Shown one piece after another: positions 49,273-53,312 of a DNA stretch of 53,312 nucleotides. The notes under the pieces are model-generated. The model worked only from the letters and a program-made list of their open reading frames with translations, did no database searches and had not been told where the DNA came from. The DNA lies in the NCBI GenBank assembly GCA_026417115.1, contig JAOADW010000005.1:1-53312 (forward strand), in the 5' to 3' direction. A program made the position numbers and the translations under genes. Positions within the stretch are counted from its first letter, which is position 1; each line of letters opens with the position of its first letter. Origin of the DNA: Rhodocyclaceae bacterium (GTDB taxonomy: Bacteria; Pseudomonadota; Gammaproteobacteria; Burkholderiales; Rhodocyclaceae).

Positions 49273-50292
49273 GCGCTCAAAGAAAACATTCGCGCCTGGG
49301 GCTACGAGCTCGGCTTTACCGCCATTGGCTTCGCCGGCCTCGAGTTGGGCGAAGCCGAGGCAAGGCTCATGGCATGGCTAGCCGCCGGCCGCCATGGCGA
49401 AATGGATTATATGGCCGCGCATGGCGCGCTGCGTGCGCACCCACGAGAATTCGCGCCGTTCGCGAAGTCGGCGATCATATGCCGTTTGGATTACAATGGA
49501 AAACCAATCGACTCTGACGACAGCAAGTGCAAAGAACTGGCCGTGATCGCACGCTACGCGCAGGGCCGCGATTATCACAATGTCATGCGCAAACGTCTCG
49601 CCAGACTGGCTAAGCGCATCGAAACCGAAGTCGGGCCTTGCGATCATCGCGCTTGTGTCGATTCCGCACCGGTCATGGAAGTCGAGCTCGCTCGCCTGGC
49701 AGGCCTCGGCTGGCGGGGCAAGCATACCCTGCTGGTATCGCGCACGGGCTCCTGGTTCTTTCTGGGCGAATTGCTCGTCTCCTTACCCTTGCCGCCCGAT
49801 GAGCCCATAGCGGATCACTGTGGCCGCTGCGCCCGCTGTCTGATCGCCTGTCCGACGCAAGCCTTCGTCGCCCCCTTTCAGCTCGATGCGCGCCGCTGCA
49901 TCGCCTACCTCACGATCGAGCACAAGGGGCCAATCCCGCTCGAACTGCGGCCGCGAATGGGGCTACATGTCTTTGGTTGCGACATCTGCCAAGAGGTCTG
50001 CCCCTGGAATCGCTTCGCCCCTCTCGGCGCACCCGAATTCTCTCCGCGCGCCGGCCTCAACGCCGCACGGCTCGTCGAGCTCTTTGCCTGGAGCGAAGAA
50101 GAATTCGCCACGCGTTTCACCGGCAGCCCCATCCGACGCATCGGTTACGAGCGCTGGCTGCGCAACCTCGCCGTCGCGCTTGGCAACGCAGCGCCCTCTC
50201 AGCGCATCAAGGCCGCTCTCGCTAGCCGCCTCGACCACCCCTCTGCCCTCGTGCGCGAACACGTGCGTTGGGCGCTTTCCCGCCATGCATGA
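49258..50292 (+). CDS. queG: Epoxyqueuosine reductase
   Basis: Reduces epoxyqueuosine to queuosine in tRNA; a cobalamin and iron-sulfur enzyme. The protein has 344 residues. Two 4Fe-4S motifs are visible: CGRCARCLIACPTQAF and CDICQEVCPWNRF. CVDSAPVMEVELARLAGLGWRGKHTLLVS is the cobalamin-side signature, with the conserved Asp of DSAP. The C-terminal HEAT-like tail is present. The ATG at 49258 overlaps the divergent tsaE start. It is the last clear core gene before the accessory-looking right end. Confidence 0.95.
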   Translation: MRDWHALKENIRAWGYELGFTAIGFAGLELGEAEARLMAWLAAGRHGEMDYMAAHGALRAHPREFAPFAKSAIICRLDYNGKPIDSDDSKCKELAVIARYAQGRDYHNVMRKRLARLAKRIETEVGPCDHRACVDSAPVMEVELARLAGLGWRGKHTLLVSRTGSWFFLGELLVSLPLPPDEPIADHCGRCARCLIACPTQAFVAPFQLDARRCIAYLTIEHKGPIPLELRPRMGLHVFGCDICQEVCPWNRFAPLGAPEFSPRAGLNAARLVELFAWSEEEFATRFTGSPIRRIGYERWLRNLAVALGNAAPSQRIKAALASRLDHPSALVREHVRWALSRHA

Positions 50293-50487
50293 AACCCTCC
50301 GCACGCAACTTAGCTGAAAAAGGGCATGGCGGAATCCCCTTCCTCGCGGATGCAGGCGCAATGCACTGAGAGGAAGCGCATTGGATCGAATCGGCGAAGG
50401 CCATTACTTGACATAACTACTGTCGCCTTTTCCCAAGGGCGCAGACCATCGACTATCATGCCTGCATCGAAATGACCAAACGCGATC

Positions 50488-50772
50488 ATGCAAACCGAAT
50501 CTCGCGCAAAACAAATCGTTCGCATGCTCGATAACTGGCCTCTTGCCGATACCGCGACGCCAATGCAGCCTCAGCGTTTCGGCAGAAGGGCCCGGCAGGT
50601 GCTGATCATGCGCTATCTTCACGACATGACACTTGAACAGGTCGGACAGGCGCTTGGCATCACCCGAGAGCGGGTCAGACAGATCGAGGGGAAAGCGCTG
50701 CGGATGATTCGCAGCAAACCGGAACTGATGCGAAAGATTCGCGACATGCTCAATGAGATCGACGCCCAGTAG
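50488..50772 (+). CDS. Orphan sigma-70 region 4 protein
   Basis: A 94-residue protein whose C-terminal two-thirds is a sigma factor region 4: RARQVLIMRYLHDMTLEQVGQALGITRERVRQIEGKALRMI. This is the -35 recognition helix-turn-helix of primary-type sigma factors. Regions 1-3 are absent, and the 195 bases upstream do not encode them. It may be a remnant of a sigma gene, a phage- or element-borne regulator, or a small DNA-binding protein. A TTGACA at 50408-50413 lies upstream but has no good -10 at the right distance. No ribosome site precedes the ATG. The gene sits between core genes and the helicase locus. Confidence 0.65.
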   Translation: MQTESRAKQIVRMLDNWPLADTATPMQPQRFGRRARQVLIMRYLHDMTLEQVGQALGITRERVRQIEGKALRMIRSKPELMRKIRDMLNEIDAQ

Positions 50773-50847
50773 CACGCCGCACAGAAACTCATTTATCATT
50801 TCTATACGCCATGTTCCGATCGGCATAGCCCGTGACAAGGAAGGTTC

Positions 50848-51081
50848 ATGTCGGATGCGATCACCGAAGAGGGCGCGGGCACCCAGCTCACCGGTCAGAT
50901 GGCAAGCAGGCTTCGAGCCAGTCGTCGACGAAACTGCACTGCCGCCAAGTTTCCCGCTTGCCGCATTGCCCCCACTGCCGGTGCCTGGCTCGCCCACACC
51001 CCTGATGTTCAATGGCTAGGCCAGATTGGATCAGCCAGCCTTCCCGACGCATGCACTGCGGCCAAAGAGTTGGCGGAGTGA
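50848..51081 (+). CDS. Short hypothetical frame
   Basis: A 77-residue open frame preceded by AAGGAAGGTTC, which is a good ribosome site. The translation (MSDAITEEGAGTQLTGQ...) has no recognisable domain, and its Ala/Arg/Cys-rich composition could be random. It is kept only because of the ribosome site, at low confidence. Confidence 0.2.
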   Translation: MSDAITEEGAGTQLTGQMASRLRASRRRNCTAAKFPACRIAPTAGAWLAHTPDVQWLGQIGSASLPDACTAAKELAE

Positions 51082-51254
51082 CGCGTCTATAGCCATCGTG
51101 ATCGAACTCAGCGCTGGCCAGAACATTCCGACGGGGCGGATGTGCAACAAAGCGCTGGGGAGAAGGCCCGCCTGCTCCGGATCAGCCCTCGGGAGCCGAA
51201 GATTACGAGCGGCGCTTCCGGCTTGGGCATTGCCCTTTCGCGCTCGAGAAGCAC

Positions 51255-51283
51255 TGGACGTCCTTGCCGATGCACTGTATAAT
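51255..51283 (+). promoter_or_regulatory. Predicted sigma-70 promoter of the helicase operon
   Basis: TGGACG (51255-51260) and a perfect TATAAT (51278-51283) are separated by 17 bases. Transcription would begin near 51290, giving a leader of about 140 bases before the helicase GTG. It is the best -10 match noticed in the window. Confidence 0.65.
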
Positions 51284-51427
51284 AAGATCGGATCCGGGTA
51301 CGTGTAGAGAGGAGAGTTATGCCCAGCTTCCCGGAGTCTGTCACACGGCCACCGCCTTCGATATCTGCAACGACTTGCTGCAGGCAGCGATCGACCCCTC
51401 CACCGCACACGAGATCAGAGTGGCACC

Positions 51428-53312
51428 GTGCTCAAACTCGAACAGATCGAGAAGAATGCGGCTATCTCGGGCCTGGAGCCCGGGCAGGTGGTGCGCATCG
51501 TCACGACCGAGCCGGTCGGTGACAATGCCCTGACCGTCTACTACAAGACCGCCGACGGCAAGCTGCTGGAGCGGATGCTGTTCCGCACCGACGAAGCCAA
51601 GCTGTCGTTGGCCGAGGCAGGACGCCCCTGGGCATTCGATGCACCCGGCGAAGACTTCAAGCTGGCCGTAGAGGCCTTGCGCATCGATCTGGCATACCTG
51701 TTCGACCCCATGATGGCGGTGCACACGTCGAACGTGGAGCCGCTGCCGCACCAGATCACCGCAGTCTACGAGTCGATGCTGCCGCGCCAGCCGCTGCGCT
51801 TTGTGCTGGCCGACGACCCTGGCGCCGGGAAGACCATCATGGCCGGCCTGTTCATCCGCGAGCTCTTGATGCGCGCCGATGCCCAGCGCGTGCTGATCGT
51901 TGCGCCCGGCAGCCTGGTGGAACAGTGGCAGGACGAAATGTTTGAAAAGTTCGGCCTGTCGTTCGCGCTTTTTTCGCGCGAACAGGTCGAACAATCCCGC
52001 AGCGGCAATCCTTTCGACGACATCGACTTGCTGATCGCCCGGCTGGACCAACTGGCCCGCGCCGAAGACCTGCAAGAGAAGCTGCTTCTCACACACTGGG
52101 ACCTGGTGGTCGTCGACGAAGCGCACAAGCTCTCGGCCAACTACTTCGGCAACAAGGTCAACAAGACCAAACGCTTCCAGCTCGGCGAGCTGCTGGGGCG
52201 AATCACGCGGCACTTCCTGCTGATGACCGCTACGCCACACAACGGCAAGGAGGAGGACTTCCAGCTGTTCCTGTCGCTGTTGGATGCCGACCGCTTCTAT
52301 GGCAAATTCCGCGATGGTGCGCACAAGGTCGACGTCACCGATCTGATGCGCCGCATGGTCAAGGAAGATTTGCTCAAGTTCGACGGTACCCCCCTGTTCC
52401 CCGAGCGCCGGGCCTACACCGTCAACTACAAATTGTCCGACCTGGAGGCTGCGCTCTACGCTGCCGTTACTGAATACGTCAAAGAGCAGTTCGACAAGGC
52501 CGATCAACTCGACGATGGCGGCCGCAAGGGCACCGTCGGTTTCGCGCTGGCCGCGCTGCAGCGCCGCCTCGCCTCCAGCCCCGAGGCCATCTACCAGTCG
52601 CTCAAACGCCGGCGCATCAAGCTCAAACGCCGCCTCGAGGAAGAAAAACTGGGAGCGCGGGCGTCTCGCCCGCATCCCGATGAAATCGCGGCCAACATGG
52701 CCACGATCCCGGACATTTGGGAGTCGGCCGACGCGCTGTCGCCCGACGAATACGAGGACTTCGAGGAAGCCGTCGTCGACCAGGCCACCGCCGCGCAGAC
52801 CATCCAGGAGCTCGAGGACGAGATCATCCTCCTCGAAGCCTTGGAGGAGCAGGCGCGCCAGGTCGTCCACTCCGGCCAGGACCGCAAGTGGGAAGAGCTC
52901 TCACGCCTCTTGCAGGACACGCCCGAGATGCACGACGAGGCGGGCCGCCAGCGCAAGCTGATCATCTTCACCGAGCACCGCGACACGCTCAACTACCTGG
53001 CCGCCAAGATACGCGGGCTCACCGGCAGCGAGGAGGCCGTGGTGACCCTACATGGCGGTGTCAGGCGCGAGGAACGCCGCAAGGTGCAAGAGCTGTTTCG
53101 CAACGACCACGCGGTGCGCGTGCTGGTCGCCACCGATGCCGCTGGCGAAGGCGTGAACCTGCAAAACGCCAACCTGATGGTCAACTACGACCTGCCCTGG
53201 AACCCGAATCGCATCGAGCAGCGCTTCGGGCGAATCCACCGCATCGGCCAGACCGAGGTCTGCCACCTGTGGAACATGGTGGCCGTCGAGACGCGCGAGG
53301 GCGATGTCTTCC
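51428..53312 (+). CDS. HepA/SNF2-type superfamily 2 helicase (3' end cut by window edge)
   Basis: The first 628 residues of a large helicase or translocase. Motifs in order: Q-like [14 protein letters not shown], Walker A DPGAGKT (about residue 128), DEAH box VVVDEAHKL (about 229), LMTATPHNG (about 268), and the SNF2 C-terminal motifs [17 protein letters not shown] and [15 protein letters not shown]. The N-terminal start [20 protein letters not shown] fits homologues. It uses GTG at 51428, with only a weak ribosome site. This family occurs in bacterial defence and restriction-type clusters (relatives include DrmD-like SNF2 proteins of class 1 DISARM), so the next genes, outside the window, may be a methylase or nuclease. 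The class is not certain. A REP-like element interrupts residues 408-417. Confidence 0.85.
   Translation, partial: MLKLEQIEKNAAISGLEPGQVVRIVTTEPVGDNALTVYYKTADGKLLERMLFRTDEAKLSLAEAGRPWAFDAPGEDFKLAVEALRIDLAYLFDPMMAVHTSNVEPLPHQITAVYESMLPRQPLRFVLADDPGAGKTIMAGLFIRELLMRADAQRVLIVAPGSLVEQWQDEMFEKFGLSFALFSREQVEQSRSGNPFDDIDLLIARLDQLARAEDLQEKLLLTHWDLVVVDEAHKLSANYFGNKVNKTKRFQLGELLGRITRHFLLMTATPHNGKEEDFQLFLSLLDADRFYGKFRDGAHKVDVTDLMRRMVKEDLLKFDGTPLFPERRAYTVNYKLSDLEAALYAAVTEYVKEQFDKADQLDDGGRKGTVGFALAALQRRLASSPEAIYQSLKRRRIKLKRRLEEEKLGARASRPHPDEIAANMATIPDIWESADALSPDEYEDFEEAVVDQATAAQTIQELEDEIILLEALEEQARQVVHSGQDRKWEELSRLLQDTPEMHDEAGRQRKLIIFTEHRDTLNYLAAKIRGLTGSEEAVVTLHGGVRREERRKVQELFRNDHAVRVLVATDAAGEGVNLQNANLMVNYDLPWNPNRIEQRFGRIHRIGQTEVCHLWNMVAVETREGDVF
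52651..52678 (+). repeat. REP-like palindromic element inside the helicase gene
   Basis: GCGGGCG (52657-52663) and CGCCCGC (52667-52673) form a perfect 7-base stem with loop TCT, in the context GGGAGC...ATCCC. The element is read in frame as GARASRPHP. This DNA pattern and its RASRPH translation are familiar from dispersed palindromic repeats in many environmental bacteria. It falls in the variable linker between the two helicase lobes. No second copy was noticed in this window. Confidence 0.6.

Larger units (their letters stand above)
50773..51427. other. Low-coding interval before the helicase gene
   Basis: About 650 bases with no recognisable gene. It holds one short frame with a good ribosome site (AAGGAAGG before 50848), a clear promoter at 51255-51283, and a second ribosome site and ATG at 51319 in a frame that does not match the helicase. 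No tRNA-like fold, terminator or long repeat was noticed. It may be the scar of an insertion or a leader region. Confidence 0.4.

Noticed and set aside
50404-51012. Open frame of 202 codons on the minus strand
   Set aside because: Opposite the sigma region 4 gene; no domain or ribosome site, and composition looks like a shadow.
51341-52870. Long open frame of 509 codons on the minus strand
   Set aside because: It is the antisense shadow of the helicase, which has all SF2 motifs; the minus-strand product shows no domain and an unnatural composition.

Overview
The window is a gene-dense, GC-rich stretch of a Gram-negative chromosome, most likely a betaproteobacterium. The reasons are the outer-membrane and LPS genes (lpxC, lspA, lipoproteins), type IV minor pilins with PilY1, the order lpxC / dciA-like / M23 peptidase / secA, and proteobacterial-type proteins throughout. 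A finer placement (Rhodocyclales or Hydrogenophilales-like) is only a guess. Nearly everything from 1 to 50.3 kb is core chromosome. The last 3 kb looks like the edge of an accessory, possibly defence, region.

Layout. 1-8.4 kb: a truncated HDOD-REC-GGDEF signalling gene, a Nudix hydrolase, an HNH endonuclease, a YgiQ radical-SAM protein, a TusE/DsrC-like protein, a CaiB/AMACR-type racemase, tRNA-Ser(CGA) and the lytic transglycosylase mltF. 8.4-11.1 kb: serS and rarA. 11.1-19.4 kb: a contiguous zinc-homeostasis island. On the minus strand it holds zur, a small CxxC protein, a His-rich outer-membrane protein and znuA-znuC-znuB. On the plus strand it holds a ZIP transporter, a DUF2796 protein, an ABC ATPase, an FtsX-like permease and a DUF3299 protein. 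The two arms diverge from one near-perfect Zur-type palindrome at 15484-15518, which contains the -35 elements of two mirrored promoters.

19.4-28.7 kb: rlmI; a second DUF3299 gene coupled to a lipoprotein beta-propeller with a recurring histidine in six blades; a FucA-like class II aldolase overlapping mtnA (a likely methylthioadenosine DHAP shunt); secA; an M23 peptidase; and a DciA-like gene. 28.7-35.3 kb: lpxC and a small membrane protein, a DUF2892 protein, the operon prlC-xthA-crp-like, purC, a PsiE-like protein, and tRNA-Thr(CGT) with a strong terminator. 35.3-41.9 kb: a minor-pilin operon pilE-fimT-pilV-pilW-pilX-pilY1. 41.9-49.3 kb: a tightly overlapping run tsaE-amiC, ribF-ileS-lspA-fkpB-like-ispH. 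queG diverges from tsaE at 49.26 kb.

From 50.3 kb the texture changes. There is an orphan sigma-70 region-4 protein, about 650 bases with little coding sense, a good promoter (TGGACG-17-TATAAT), and then the first 628 codons of a HepA/SNF2-type helicase that runs off the right edge. A hairpin-forming REP-like element sits in frame inside that helicase. The most novel-looking items are the zinc island with its putative leaderless divergent promoters and candidate zinc-specific outer-membrane channel, the His-ring propeller/DUF3299 pair, and the helicase locus at the right edge.
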